From Boswellia sacra (lineage: Eukaryota; Streptophyta; Magnoliopsida; Sapindales; Burseraceae): DNA of 64,000 nucleotides. The position numbers and the translations under genes were made by a program. Location of the stretch: contig SNVD02012968.1 of the NCBI GenBank assembly GCA_013180625.2, forward strand, positions 372,001 to 436,000. Direction: 5' to 3'. The notes beneath the pieces were generated by a model. The model did not search any database, was not told the DNA's origin, and was given only the letters and a program-made list of their open reading frames with translations. Positions 37,115-50,409 of this stretch are shown piece by piece (within the stretch, counting starts at the first letter, position 1; each line of letters opens with the position of its first letter).

Positions 37115-38032
37115 ATGCCAGCGCCATCGGCAACAGCTTTACACTCTTCTTTCTGCATATCTTCTTCACGGACACCATCATCATCTTCTCCCTCAAGTTC
37201 CCAGCAACTAAGTTTTCACTTAGCAACTAAACCCAAAAGCCTTCTCCAAAATCACCCTCTGTACCCACCAACTAATGCAAACCTCTCCTTCCAAATCCAA
37301 GAAAAAATCATTTGTCTTGAAATCATGGGCATTGACTCCGGCAAGGCATTGTCCCTCAACCCCTCTCTCCGCTCAGCTCCTCTTCATTCCATTCATGCAA
37401 TCATTTCCTTTCTCCAATCCAAAGGCATCCAGCAGAAGGACTTGCCAAGAATCTTTGGTATGTGCCCAAAACTCCTCACTGCTGACATAAAAAATGACAT
37501 TGACCCAGTCTTTAACTTCCTCTCACAAGACTTAAAAGTCCCAGAACATAACTTCCGGAGGGTCATCAACAAATGCCCAAGATTGCTAGTTTCAAGTGTG
37601 AGAGACCAGCTCAAACCAGCTCTCTTTTATCTTCAAAGACTTGGGTTCAAGGACTTGGAGGCTTTGGCTTACCAAGATACAGTCTTGTTAGTGTCCAGTG
37701 TGGAACACACTTTCATACCTAAGCTCAAGTATTTGGAGAGTGTCGGGTTCTCAAAGGATGAGACTCTGGTTATGGTTTTGAGGTGTCCAGGGCTGTTTAC
37801 TTTCAGTGTTGAGAACAACTATAAGCCTAAATTTGAATTCTTTGTTGAGGAGATGAATGGAAAGCTGGAGGACCTGAAGGACTTTCCTCAGTATTTTGCG
37901 TTTAGTTTGGAAAAGAGGATCAAGCCGAGGCACTTGGAGATGTTGCGAAGTGGTGTGAGACTATCTTTACCAGCCATGCTTAAGTGCACGGATGAACAGT
38001 TCAATGAGTTGATAAAGCGAGGGGATGGATGA
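37115..38032 (+). CDS. mTERF family protein, organelle-targeted, single exon
   Basis: An uninterrupted 305-aa frame. Residues 1 to about 65 are rich in Ser/Pro and poor in acidic residues, like a plastid or mitochondrial transit peptide. From about 85 onward it shows mTERF repeats with Pro-containing signatures: CPKLL (117-121), CPRLL (154-158), CPGLF (224-228) and FPQYF (257-261), ending with LEKRIKPRHLEML. mTERF proteins are helical-repeat nucleic-acid binders acting in organelle gene expression (transcription termination, RNA processing). Size and single exon resemble Arabidopsis At2g34620 (mTERF10, from memory). It lies 0.9 kb upstream of, and co-oriented with, the SPS3 gene, an arrangement also known in Arabidopsis. 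The ATG at 37115 is the first in frame and precedes the transit-like segment. Organelle destination is inferred. Confidence 0.9.
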   Translation: MPAPSATALHSSFCISSSRTPSSSSPSSSQQLSFHLATKPKSLLQNHPLYPPTNANLSFQIQEKIICLEIMGIDSGKALSLNPSLRSAPLHSIHAIISFLQSKGIQQKDLPRIFGMCPKLLTADIKNDIDPVFNFLSQDLKVPEHNFRRVINKCPRLLVSSVRDQLKPALFYLQRLGFKDLEALAYQDTVLLVSSVEHTFIPKLKYLESVGFSKDETLVMVLRCPGLFTFSVENNYKPKFEFFVEEMNGKLEDLKDFPQYFAFSLEKRIKPRHLEMLRSGVRLSLPAMLKCTDEQFNELIKRGDG

Positions 38033-38054
38033 ATGTCTGTCGTCTTGTGAGTAC

Positions 38055-38118
38055 TTTTGTTTTTGTTTTTTTTGTTTTTTTGTTTTTTTGTTTTTTTGTT
38101 TTTTTGTTTTTTTTTTTA
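38055..38118 (+). repeat. T-rich simple repeat after the mTERF stop codon
   Basis: Tandem T(5-8)G units in the presumed 3' UTR; likely a slippage-prone minisatellite with no other visible meaning. Confidence 0.7.
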
Positions 38119-38947
38119 ATATAAGAGAGTTTCTCTGTATACTATTTATGTACATGTGATGAATGGGAGAACGCTTTAACAATATGCTCGAGGAAATTGA
38201 AATAATTTTTTTATTTTGTAAAGTTTATTTAGTCGACAGCAAAAGGCAATTTAAATTATCTCATATATTGAGTTGAAATTGCTGACGCTGAGCTGCAATT
38301 TAGTTATTTAATTTTAATTGACTTTGATTGTCTGCACCTGCAACTAAAGCAGAATCTTGATGTTTTGATTTCGGACAAGCTAGTGTCTGCTTGAACTCTT
38401 GCATTTGTCAATTAAATTAAAACTTTGGCAGGGCCTGAAGGTCCTGGTGGGCGTAATCAAATGGCTTGAAGCTATCTAGTTTGGTTATGGAGACTTAGTA
38501 GTGCATGATAAACATCAAGCAATTATCAGTAAAACGGTTCCTAAACCATGAGACAAAACCTCAATAGACAATAATGGGCAGATCCAGATTGACGAACTCG
38601 TATTTCGATGAAGCTGCACATGCTGCCTTGGAGATATAATAATATAAAATGACCAAGTTAACTTGCATCTTCAATAAGTAACTTTACTCTATGTTGCAAA
38701 TTGCAAGCAGGGTATTGAAAGATTTCACTGCTCTGTAACGCATTTTGTCTGAAAAAAAAAAAAAAGAAAAAAAGAAAAAAAGAAAAGGAAAAATCTATCC
38801 CAATACTGATATCCCACGAAAAAACGAACCTTGAGATGCATTATCAACACAAGTACAGTTAAATAAAAAGTGGGTCGCATTAAGTTCATGTTCTTTTTTC
38901 CGGAGTTTATATTTTTCCTGTCTTTCTAAACTTTGTTTCTCTTGAGG
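38119..38947. other. mTERF-SPS3 spacer
   Basis: Holds the mTERF 3' region, then an A-rich tract (38751-38791) and the presumed SPS3 promoter and leader. No gene is seen on the plus strand; the minus frame 39043-38795 overlaps SPS3 exon 1 and is not supported. Confidence 0.4.
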
Positions 38948-41900
38948 ATGTTTCTCTATCCGGGATTTTCTCGGATTTCCAGAATTCCAAGAAACAGTTT
39001 TTTTAGCTGTAGATGGTTTCAGTCTCTTCAACCAGGCCATCATCCTAAGTTCAGAAACTCCAATGGGAAGGTAATAATGATTATTTTCTCTTTCTAAAGC
39101 TCATTGTGAATACAAGGGAGTCCCCTTTAGTTGGTTGTGTGTTCTACTGTTCTTAATTTTTTTTTCTTGGTGAGTGACTCCATCAGCACGTCAATCCATT
39201 GACTTGATATAAAGAAGAAGAAGAGTAGCGGATTACAATAGCCTTTTAAACCTTAATACTAAGTATAAGTTAAGTTGAAGAGGTCGTTTTGTTTAAATTG
39301 ACCGATAAAGTCTTCTGTAAGCTGCTTAGTTTTAATATATACTTATATATATTTTTTGGAAATCTGTGGAGAAATAGATTGTAAATACTAGAAGCAAAAA
39401 ACTGCATCCTATTTCTCTATGAAAAGAATGTCTAAAGGATATTTGTTAAGCTTGAGTGAAACTTCTGAAGATCACTTCTTGTGGTGGTCATATCAATTTC
39501 CGTGAAGAACTTTGCACCCATCCTTTGTTATGCCGCCAATCTCTGTTCTCATTTATAGGCCTCAATAGTCAGTTAATCACTTGGTTGCTTCTTGTATAAA
39601 TTCCATCATCTAAAGATAAAGAGTCAATTTTTGTTAGGATTTAGCACCTTAAAAAATAAGGTTACTGCAGAATTGGCCTTTAATTGATATTTATCTAAAT
39701 TGGAGTTCTTGGTGAAGCTAGTTAAGTAGTTTTTTGTCATGTAGAAGTTAAGGGATGATATGGAGTGGTGAAGAATGTAAAAAATTTAATGGGAGAGGCT
39801 GCTCTAGTGAGGGATGGGAGAAATTCTTGGGGTGAAATTAATTTTCTTCCATATTTATTTATTTTTATTTTTATTATTTGGGAGATAAGAAACTATAAAG
39901 GGGTGATATAGATCTTAACACCATATTTATGCTACTTCTGCACTACTATATTGTTGTGGTGCTTATTGCCATGGAAAGTTCTCAAAGGAGTATCTATTTC
40001 TTTGAATAGCATGTGGGAGTCAGTAAAGATTTAAGGTTTTAATTGTTATCGTTTCTGTTAATTAGCAGGTTTTGGGTTTCAGAGACACTTCTTCAAGGAA
40101 TTCATCTGCCTTGTGTGGCATTGGGCATCAAATGGATCAACAGAGGAGCTGCATATCTGAGGTCAGCTATAATTTCTTTTTGTATGTGCTTGACCTCGTA
40201 TAAATGTCATTTGATTTTGTTTTTCAAAATTTCTACCCACTTATGATTATTACATAAGAGACATGAGTGCCTGAGAATGTCTTATATTTCCATTCTTCAG
40301 GAAATTATTAGCTTGACATTAGATTTGAACTCTTGGGATGCTTGTAGTCCTATTTAATTTTATTGACACTGTTACAGTGACAGAAATGATGGTAAAAGAA
40401 TGAGCGTATGTAGTAAGTGTTTCTCCACTTGAGTTCTGAACAAAAACTATGAATAAAAATGCCCACATGATGGTATTTTGTCGGGTGAGTTTAGTTGTGT
40501 TTCAATTGTTCATAAAGGAGGTAAAATTCTAATTTGGTCCTTATCCTTTTCTGCCAATCAATAGATAGATGTAGTTAAACAATCTACATCTGATTTTGAA
40601 GTAATTAGGACTTCCAATCAGTTTTTAGATGGCTTATTGTCCATGGCTCAAGGATGATTATAAGTCTTTTTAGTGACTTTTATCCTGCTGAACCTTCTTT
40701 TATTGTTTACTGTTCCTGCTGATAATCTCTTGCATATTTTTCATAGTTAGTCTCTCAGAGAAAAATGCTTCTGGTTTCCCTTTTATTCTTTCTCTATCAA
40801 TTCTTATTGAGTCAGTGAGATTCTGTATTTCAGGATCAAGTTGAACCATTTTTACTTGTTGCTGATGAATTATCATTCATCACTAAGAGGTTGCGGTCAA
40901 TGGTAGATGCAGAGGTATCTTGTTGTCCTTCATCCTGCTTGTCTGAGTAATAGATGTGCAGATAGTAGATATCATGTTCTTCTATGATAGAATTAAGATT
41001 TAATATCTTGTGTTCATGCTTGATTCTATCTTTTCCAGGTCCCTAAGCTTGCCTCAGCTGCTGGATACTTCTTCAAAGTGGGGGTGGAAGGAAAGATGTT
41101 GCGTCCCACGGTAAACAATTTTCAAACATGTTAATATTAGATGTCTGTCCTCCCATGGTGGTAATCTTTTTGTTGGCTGTGTCCTAGTTTGTGCTTTCTG
41201 TGTCTACAAAACATTTCTCAGGCATATGGTACCGGTAGTAATGCTAGTGTGTCTCACGTACACAGTTAAATTCTTGCTCTTAGACAATATTATTTTTATA
41301 TATCAAATAAAAAAATAAAGAAAAATGCATGGAATATTAAATAAATCTGGGGTTTTGCTTGAAGACAAGGCCTCAGGGAAATGCCCAAGGCCTATCTTGA
41401 TGGTTTCTTATACTTCAATGTCCTAGTTGTTGACCGTCCAGCTTCCTTCTTGAGCCTTGCCTTATATGCTGACTTTTTTTTTTTTTTTGATCCAATAGCA
41501 ATCAAGATACATAATTTTTTATTTTTTATTTTCCATATTTTGCTTATGGCATGGGCTAAATGTATTGGATTCCAAAAAATTATTGAACTTTGACAAATTG
41601 TAACTGTAAGTTACACTTCTTAGCAATTGTTTTGAAATCCACAAGTACCTACTTAAGTTTGATGCTTGAACTTTGGTTTGAAACTTCGCTCTTTTGGTTG
41701 TTTCTTCAGTTTCATGATTTTTTGTTTTTTATTTTTTATGGCACTTCACTTCATTGTATGAGATTGAAAAATACCTTGCCATAACCCATCACTTTCAGAA
41801 TTATTACTTACTGAGCAGTTAAAACTATCTGATGCTTTAACATATCTCTTTCGGTTTGTATCTCAAATACGATTAATGGGCATCTATCTTATAAATGCAG

Positions 41901-44900
41901 GTTTTGTTGTTAATGGCAACAGCTTTGAATGTTTGTATTCCTGGACTGTCTCCTGATGGAGTTAGAGAAAATTCAAGACCTAAACTACATACAAGACAAC
42001 AGTGTATAGCTGAGATCACAGAGATGATCCATGTCAGTTCCTTAGGTTTTGTTTTTCCTTAATCAAATGATGTTATATGTTCTTTGTACCAGCTTCTAGA
42101 CTAAGTTAGTCATCTTTGTCTTAGGTTGCAAGTCTTATGCATGATGATGTCTTGGATGATGCCAATACCAGACGTGGTATTGGTTCACTAAGTTTTGTAA
42201 TGGGCGATAAGGTAACAGAACAATATTCACACTTATTCATAGTTTCCTTCATTTAAATAATTTCTTCTAAAAATTTTGGTTTCTTTACATTGACTTTATC
42301 ATTTTTTCCTCTTCATCCTAGAAAGATTGGATACTCATAGAAGTTCCCTTGGCATTGTGCACGAAACATTTTACCTTGTTACACTTAAATAGTTAGTTTT
42401 CAAGTGTGGCCTGGGTCAGAATCAAGTTTTCGTATAGACGTAATTTTGAGAAGGGCATATCCAGTCCACCGTGTTTCTTACCCAGCCCACTATGAAATTA
42501 CAATGTCAATGCCATCGATTGTTTTTCTCTTAGATAGTTGGGCATGTTGCTTTCACAGTTGTTAGAAAGGTTTAGCAGTTGCATGGTTGAGCTAAATCTC
42601 TGAATTATCTAAAATCTTTTTAAAAATTAAAAATTGCAATCATGGAGGGTTATTTATGATAAGAAGTCAATTTAAATTATTAGCCTTAAGGTTTTTGCTT
42701 TTGATATTTCATTTATTGATAATGCAGTTAGCTGTCCTAGCAGGAAATCTTCTGATTGCTCGAGCTGTTGTGGCCCTTGCTTCTTTGAAAAACACTGAGG
42801 TAACATACATTTGAATACATAGATGTGCTTTGAACAAGTAAGTTGTGAATATGCAAACTTTACACCATCAGCAACAAGCTCTTATGCTTCTCTTCATTCT
42901 TTCTTAGAAACAAGGATCCACATAAAAGGACATAAAAAATGAAATCACTGAAATTTGATTGTGAAACACATTGTTAACTTCTAGGATCTTCCTTTCACCA
43001 ATTTTTTTCCATATGTCCGCTCTCTGCTTTCTAATGTATTGGCCAGCGCCAGCTGATCCTTAATGCTTTATGCATATTCTGGTGGAATGTAATTTTAGGT
43101 ATTCAGCTGATCTTAATTTGGCATATCAGTTCATATCAATGCAATGCCCGGTGACACGCGAGAAATGAATTCACTTTAGCGGCCTCGTAGGGTTCTGAGT
43201 TCTAAATTTGTTTTCACTGGATTCCTTGAATCACTAGTAGAATTTACATACAATTGATTTACCTGCTCCTACTAATGTTTTCCATAAATGTCATGTGGCT
43301 CTAGGCTGTATCATTAATGGCAACAGCTATTAAGAATCTTGTTTCTGGTGAAAACATGCAAATGATTGCTGCATCTGAGCAGCGTTTTAGGTGAGCTGTT
43401 CCTCTGTTCTGCCATGATTATTTTGATGTTTCTTGCTCTATTTATGTGCCATTTGGGCACAAATGCTAACAGGCCAGGTTGGATTGAAAAACTACTCTGG
43501 CTCAATGCAAGATGCAACACCTCAGCCATAATTTAGTCCAACTGAGCTTCAATTTGTGCTATTCAACTGTGGCTTAACTTGTGCAAGCTCAGATTGTGTA
43601 TGGGTTGGCAGCTGTGGAGTATAGAATGTAACTGAGAGTAACTTTATTCTAGTATCAACATACGTATGCTTGCTCAATGAAATGCCTTACTAATTTTTTT
43701 ATTCTTCAATTTTTTTTTTTTTTTTTAACATGTGAAACCAATATAGAGTTGTTGTTGAACATATTGATCAGATTGAAATATACTTTTAGCCTGATTGCCA
43801 TGTTATGTTTTGTTGTGATTATAATGAGACAAATCTAGTTTATGTTTTTGAGACTTAGTTTAAACTGTATATTCATGGCAGGGTTTGACCCTCTTTTTCT
43901 TCTTTCACTTAAAGTTCTTACAATTTGACTAGTTCTTATAGTCTGGTCATTCGTTTTTGTCATGTTTTTAGTAAAGCAGGATAGTAACTTCTAATTCACA
44001 GAGGTGGCGTGTTGTAACCTCTACATTTATCAGCATCACTGTTTTTTTTCTCTTTTTCCTCTCCTGTCTGTAGTGTGCAGTGTCATAATTAACTAATAGA
44101 AGTAAAAATTTCGCTGAAAGCCTGAAGCGGGGGGAACAATTTTGGCCTTCTCAACTTGGACATTTTGCAAAGGCTTTAACTTAAGCCTCCATATTGAGAA
44201 AGGATAATCACTACCAACCAATATTCCAGAATTAAACTTAACCAACTAATGTAGTGTAATTCTTTTTTCTTTTTTTTCTTTTTTTGTCTCCCAATATAAT
44301 TAAATCTTATTTTAAATGGTACAACCTGTTTGATTCAAAGGTTGGACTGGTGTTGCTTCCTGACTTAATCATGGATCATTGCTGAAAACTTTTTGGGTAT
44401 CCAATCACCATTTCTTTTGGGCAATTGCCATTTCTGTTGGAATCTGTCATCTAATTTTGCCTTCTATAATTTCCAAGAGTAGCTTACAGATGTACCTTCT
44501 CTTTCATGTAAATATATCTATAGATTATGCATAAAAATCCTTGCAGTTGGTTAATTGATGATTGATCTTGATTATGCATGTCTGTGTTAATCTGATACCA
44601 TTTTAAAATTTATTGATGCTTGACAGGCTTCCTAAGAATCTTTTTTTTTTTTTGGTTAATTTGTGAAAGTAATTGATTTTAATTACAGCATGGAGTATTA
44701 TTTGCAAAAATCATACTACAAGACAGCATCACTGTTTTCAAATAGCTGTAAGGCGGCTGCTCTTCTTAATGACCAATCAGAGGAAGTTGCTGCATTGGCT
44801 TTTGAGTATGGCAAAAATCTGGTTTGTAAATTCCCTGATGTTCTTTTATCAGCTAATAATTATACTTAGCAAGCTTTCTAGTGTAAAATTTTTAAACCGA

Positions 44901-47830
44901 GTCACCCTGGCAAAATAAATTAATGAGAATGATGAAACCTTGATTGAAGCTTCACTCGTAAACCTTTTTCCTACCAATTTTAATTTGTAAACATCTTCAC
45001 TGGACATTAGTAAAAAGAAAACAAGAGCAGACTGTAAAAATGTTGTTTTCTAGACTTGTTTCAGTAATCAACGGAAAAGTATGAAAGCAAAAATGTAGTC
45101 TAAACAATGACCTATTCCAATATGAGTCCCTGATGGACATCTTTCTTTCTAGGTTCCTGAATCAAAACTCTTCTGCTCAACTTATATTCATTGATTATCT
45201 AAATCAGTCATGGAATGGTAGTTGGGGTGCTCAATGGCTTTTATTAGAGTTGTGCAATTGCCAACTCTGTTTCTGATCACTACATTTTATGTCAAGTACT
45301 TAAAGATTTGTTTACTCTTTGTACAGTGAACTTTCCTTCCGTATGACAGCACTACTGTAGATTGGCTCCTAAACTGCAATATTGGAACTGTACATTTAAA
45401 CCAAAGCCTAGCTGGTCTTAACTGCCATACACAAGAAAATTAATTTGTAACAAAGAGCAATAGGATTCACCTTTGCCTTGCTTTTGGAAGAGAAAAGTTA
45501 TTTCTTTCTTTCTTTATTTTTTATTTAAATATTTTGGCTCATTGTATCCTTTTCTTTCTTATTTTACTTTCCCAGGGATTGGCATATCAGTTGACAGATG
45601 ACATTCTCGATTTTACTGGCACATTGACTTCCCTTGGGAAGGGTTCTTTAACTGATATACGCCATGTAATTCATCTGTCCTCAATGCGATATCTTGATTG
45701 TTTGAAATATTAAAATGGTAGTTAGCTTGAATTGTTTTATGTAGCATCATCTGTAAGCCATGGTACACAACTCTGTCAATTGATCTGTCATATTTTTCAG
45801 AAATGTAAATTTCTGCAGTCAAAATCTTAAGTTATTCATGTGATATCAATATTTTTTCTGTCAAAATATTTCAAATTTATGGTAGAAAAATCTTGTTCAG
45901 AAGGATCTCCCAATTAATTGACAATGTTAAACTACTTAAATTTAAGGGTGCAACTACCAAAATTTGAACTGTTGGTTTTGTACAAAGATGAAGCAACTTA
46001 GCAATGGGATATTCATTATCTGGAGACAGATTTAAATTCAATGGATTAGGAAATTATAAATTTCTGGTGGGTTTTTGAAATGCGAGTGCTTCTTGATGTG
46101 TGAAAAGGACTATCAATGGTTTGACCTGGTTTTTGCTTCTGCTATGTCATATATATATATATATATATAATTGTATTTAATACAGCCAACTCATCAATCA
46201 TCTCAATCATTAGATTTTGTATATCAATGGCTAAAATATTATATCCAGTTTTATGTCAAAATATGCCCTCCCATATATATATATATATACACACATTTTC
46301 TAGTTTTATTACATCTTTATTTTATTTATTTATTTTTAATTTTTATTTCTTTATATGTACATAATGGTAACACATCTCAGCTACAAGCATTTTGTCAAAT
46401 CATAAAATTGGTAGTACCTGTTGCCCATAATTTCAGAGATTTTATTGTAGTTTAGAATAATCTTCTACCACTCACTTTGTTGCTTGAGGGGTGAGGGAAG
46501 GTTTGGGTTCTACTTTTTGAGTGCAGATTTCTTCTTTGACTAAGCCTAACCTGTGGAATTTTACCCAAGTGTATGTGTTGCTTATATTTTCCGGTCAAAT
46601 CATAGTACATGTTTGAACAATGTGAGGATCAGTCTTTTATCCCAAATTTCAGAGCCGGTGAAATTTGAGTTGTTTATGACAGTTCTTTGAATAAATGTAT
46701 AACTACAGGTCATTTCTTAATTGGGATTTGTTTACTTCTATATTGCAAATTATTACATTGGTTTTGTCTCAATCATTTGTAATGATTGTTTCTATAGGGA
46801 AACATAACGGCTCCTATATTGTTTGCCATGGAAGAGTTCCCTCAGCTGCGTGAAGTTGTTAACTTAGGCTTTGACAACCCTGCCAATGTTGATTGCGTAA
46901 GTTGTATAATTAGTTCTCAAGTGTTGCCCTTGATTTCCCAAGTTAATCTATCATAATGCTGAAACTTCTACAAAACTGAGGTTTATCTTCAGCATTTTGG
47001 CATTCATGAATCATTAGCATCTTATTTTGAAGGTGTTTCTGTTCATATCAGATGAAACTGCAACTCCTGCTGCAAATACAAAGTTTTTCACACTCCGAAA
47101 ATATTTATTGGTTTTGGCATTCCACATGTAATTACAAAAATGTTTAACGTATTTCATACAAATGTTAGTAATGCAGCATAATATATTTTTTTCCCATTCA
47201 CTTGGAAGAACAATATGCCCTTATATTCATTCCTGGATACTTTATGATGCACTTTGATGTGCATCTCCAGATGTCACCTGAGCTGATTTCAGGAGTGTTA
47301 ACCTTAGAGCCAAGTTGCCAAAAACTGATGAGAACTCATTTTCAGAGAATTTATGACCTCATTCACAATTCCCACTTCATACCCCTTTTTCTACAAGCTC
47401 TTCTGCCTTCAGAAATTTGGTTCAATTGATTGAAGTCGAAGTCTTAATTGTGTCTCTCAGAAGTTCAATAAACTAACTTACTCTAGCCTACAGACATTTT
47501 CTTGATTGCAAGTTGAAGGTGCAGATCATTCAGTTTTTAGCGGTGCAAGTGTCAAATATTCAACCCATATGCAGTCATACATATCTTTAGATTTAATGTA
47601 CCATTATCTTTTCAAATTTGTCCTGGTTGATGTACATGTGGAAAATACAGGCCCTTGGATATCTTGGAAAGAGTCATGGAATACAGAGGTCAAGGGAGTT
47701 AGCTATGAAGCATGCTAACCTTGCGGCGGCAGCCATTGATTCTCTACCTGAAACTACCGATATTAATGCAAAAAAGTCCAGGAGGGCACTAATACATCTC
47801 ACTCAAAGAATCATGACAAGGAATAAGTGA
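38948..47830 (+). CDS. SPS3: Solanesyl/polyprenyl diphosphate synthase, SPS3-type
   Basis: Twelve exons: 38948-39070, 40069-40161, 40834-40914, 41039-41110, 41901-42032, 42125-42211, 42728-42799, 43305-43390, 44689-44821, 45576-45665, 46798-46896 and 47651-47830; 415 aa, GT-AG junctions, phase consistent. Exon 1 (MFLYPGFSRISRIPRNSFF) is Arg/Ser-rich without acidic residues, a mitochondrial-type presequence. The isoprenyl synthase fold shows LLLMATALN, first Asp-rich motif DDVLDD (174-179) followed by TRRG, GNLLIARA, and second Asp-rich motif DDILD (301-305) with FTGTLTSLGKGSLTDI. These motifs bind Mg2+ and the allylic diphosphate. By homology with Arabidopsis At2g34630 (SPS3, formerly GPS1) it makes the C45 side chain of mitochondrial ubiquinone. 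All catalytic motifs are intact, so it is probably functional. It sits next to mTERF, as in Arabidopsis. Confidence 0.92.
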
Positions 47831-48693
47831 AATTGTCTCTTAACTTTTGCTAATTATTCTCAACATTGTTCCTGGAGGGTGAGAAGCTACTCAATTACTC
47901 TCCTCTTGTTATTCATCAACATCATTTCCAATACTGTTTATGGATTGTTTTTACAGTTACAATGAAGCAACAAATAGTTTTAAATCACGAAATATCTAAC
48001 AAGTTAAAATTGTTTGAACGTGTTAGTTATTAATATTACTAACAATTTTGGATTTTTTGTTTTAATAGTTTGTGTGAGTTGACTTCAAAGCCTGAGTTCA
48101 AATACCTTGTAAATTAATTCTTTGCCTCCGATCATCTTTGATTTGGAAGTATTTTGTACCTACAAAGAAAATGCTAAGATACAATCATCAAGCAATAACA
48201 ATAGTAACCGTAAAGAATAGCTAACTGACAGTCTTTATAACACTCGAACAAATTAAAATGATTCCTGTGGACTAGAGTACAAATGTACAATAACTTAAAC
48301 GAAAAAGGTAATAGTATAGATAAGGTTTTCCAAAATAAATAACTGAAGAACTCACAATCAGATTTCAGTTGTATTCTTGTTGAAAATCCTTTACGTGTGT
48401 AGGCATTTCTGTTTATAGATAGCTATTAATATAAGAGGATTCATTATATGTGAAAGGAGTATAATTTCGAAATAAAAATGATTTAAGAGGATAGATAAAA
48501 CGAATATCTTATTTATGAAAATTATTCAAATCAATCTTTTATAGAACAGTCTGAGGAATATATATAATTATTTCATGAATATATCTCTCTAAATCTTTCT
48601 GAAATATTAACAAAATCCACAATTTTGTCATTCAATATTTAGTAAAATTGAAATTAAAGTGTTAATAAATTTCTGGGGATGCTTCAATGGGTT
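47831..48693. other. SPS3 3' region and AT-rich spacer
   Basis: Ordinary AT-rich sequence between the SPS3 stop and the hAT element; nothing recognised. Confidence 0.5.
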
Positions 48694-48701
48694 CATATAC
48701 A

Positions 48702-49391
48702 CAGTGGCGGACCCAGAATTTTGTTGAAGAGGGGGCATCATTTATATTTTAATATTTATAATTTTATTTGATAGATCTTGATGATATAAAAAAATTTGTT
48801 AAAAAAATAATTTAGAAAAAAACGCTTAGATATAAGGACATAATGAGCCTTACCATTTTGAAAAGTTTCTCAAACATATTTTTTTAATGATATTTATTAC
48901 TTGTTTACCTCAATCCATACAAATAAATAAAGAATAAAAAGAAAGACATGGTACAATTTTACAAATATAATAATATGTTATTAAAAATTATTAAAAGAGT
49001 TAGTCTTTACCATTCACCAAAGTACTTCAATTTTGTACCCATCTAATAAGAATTGATTTTTTTTAAATATAAAAAAATTAAAATGAATTCCCCATAATTT
49101 ATGCCAAACTACATAAATAAGAACTATGTCTAAAATTCTATTTATTAATAAAATAATAGAAATTAATTAAAATATAATATGAACTCATATTGTTGCATAT
49201 GTGGCTGCATGGAGTGTTCAAGGGTAAGTAGCTTAGCACTTAGATAAAAAAGGACAGCAAAACATTGAAATTATGTGTTTTTTAAATAAAGGAGGATGAA
49301 GCAATTTCATAAAATAAGTGGGGGTTTTAGAGATTCTACAAATTTAGGAGGGGCCCAGGCCTCCCTGGGTCCCTGTGTAGGTCCGCCTCTG
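48702..49391. mobile_element. Non-autonomous hAT element
   Basis: A 690-bp element with ends CAGTGGCGGACCCAGAATTTTG and, in reverse complement, CAGAGGCGGACC. It is flanked by CATATACA (48694-48701) and CATGTACA (49392-49399), an 8-bp target duplication with one mismatch. CAGTGGCGGA-type ends and 8-bp duplications are those of plant hAT elements. The interior is AT-rich and lacks a transposase. Confidence 0.85.
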
Positions 49392-49399
49392 CATGTACA

Positions 49400-50409
49400 T
49401 GTGGGTGCATTAAATCTTACCTTATTCATGACCTAAAATTTTGATTTTTGAGGATGAAAAAGCAAGGAATCGTTTGGAAAAGTTGGGACGATATTAAGGA
49501 GCCCTTTGAGCGGGGCTTCCATCCTATTCCAAGCGCTTGCGACCTCAACATTGTTTTTCAAGCCCCTTTCGGACCTTAGGTGTACCATAGGTCAAGTCAC
49601 AAAGATAAGCCCGAAGATCATGGAGTCGTCACCCAGGAGTAACCATAAGAAAATTGAAGGATGGCAATCCAATCCCCTGCTTCTAGACCTAAACTGCTAA
49701 CTTTTTAGGAGATGAGCTTAAAAAGGTAGGTATGGATCTTCGATCTGTCCAGACAAAGCTTGACCTCTACTAGGGTCTACCGAATCCAAAGTTTTAGATT
49801 GTTAACTATTGTCCATCTTGAACCTATTTCATTTAATGCTTACAACCGATTTTATCTTATTATTCCATGTGAGATAAGACAGTTTATATACATCCAAAGA
49901 AAAAGGGAGGAGAATAGATTACAAATCTATTCTAACAAGGGGGAAAAGGGGAAGGGACTACAAACACTCTTTACAATGCATAAAAATAGATGCGTAAAGT
50001 AAATAAGTTCAAGATAAAGGAACTAAATCAAAGCACTCTGAATATTGATCAAATCCTGCCTAAGTGCGCCAAGGACTATAAAGGGGTCTACCATTGGAAA
50101 ACAGATCCTTCACCAAACAATGTGAATCCATCCATTCTCCAATCACCCTCATGGCCACCCTTTCATCAAAACTTCCATAATCAAATACTACCTACAATTC
50201 ATCAAAACAGATTCCTTAGCAAACAAAGCGACTCTATCCAACAACAACACTCCGAAAATGACATCAACTCCTCAAACAGGTTCTCCACTAGGCAATGTGG
50301 GTCTACCTCTCTCCAATGGCTCCTATACGCCCATCCTAACCTCCAATCTCCGAGATTAATTCCTTGCCACCAATATGAGTCTATCCACCACCAATACTTC
50401 AAATCACAT
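49400..50409. repeat. Older repeat sequence, probably LTR-retrotransposon remnant (left part)
   Basis: Contains AGTCGTCACCCAGGAGT-like wording common in plant LTR elements, then a CA-rich stretch with recurring CAATGTG(A/G)(A/G)TC(C/T) phrases. The same kind of phrase (AGCAATGTGGGTTCGCTC) recurs just right of the Athila insertion near 61702, which suggests one older repeat interrupted at 50409/61615. No protein domain was recognised, so class is uncertain. Confidence 0.35.

Noticed and set aside
38795..39043. 82-codon minus-strand open frame
   Set aside because: It overlaps SPS3 exon 1, which is supported by homology and splice phase on the plus strand; the minus frame is Lys/Glu-biased and has no family motifs.
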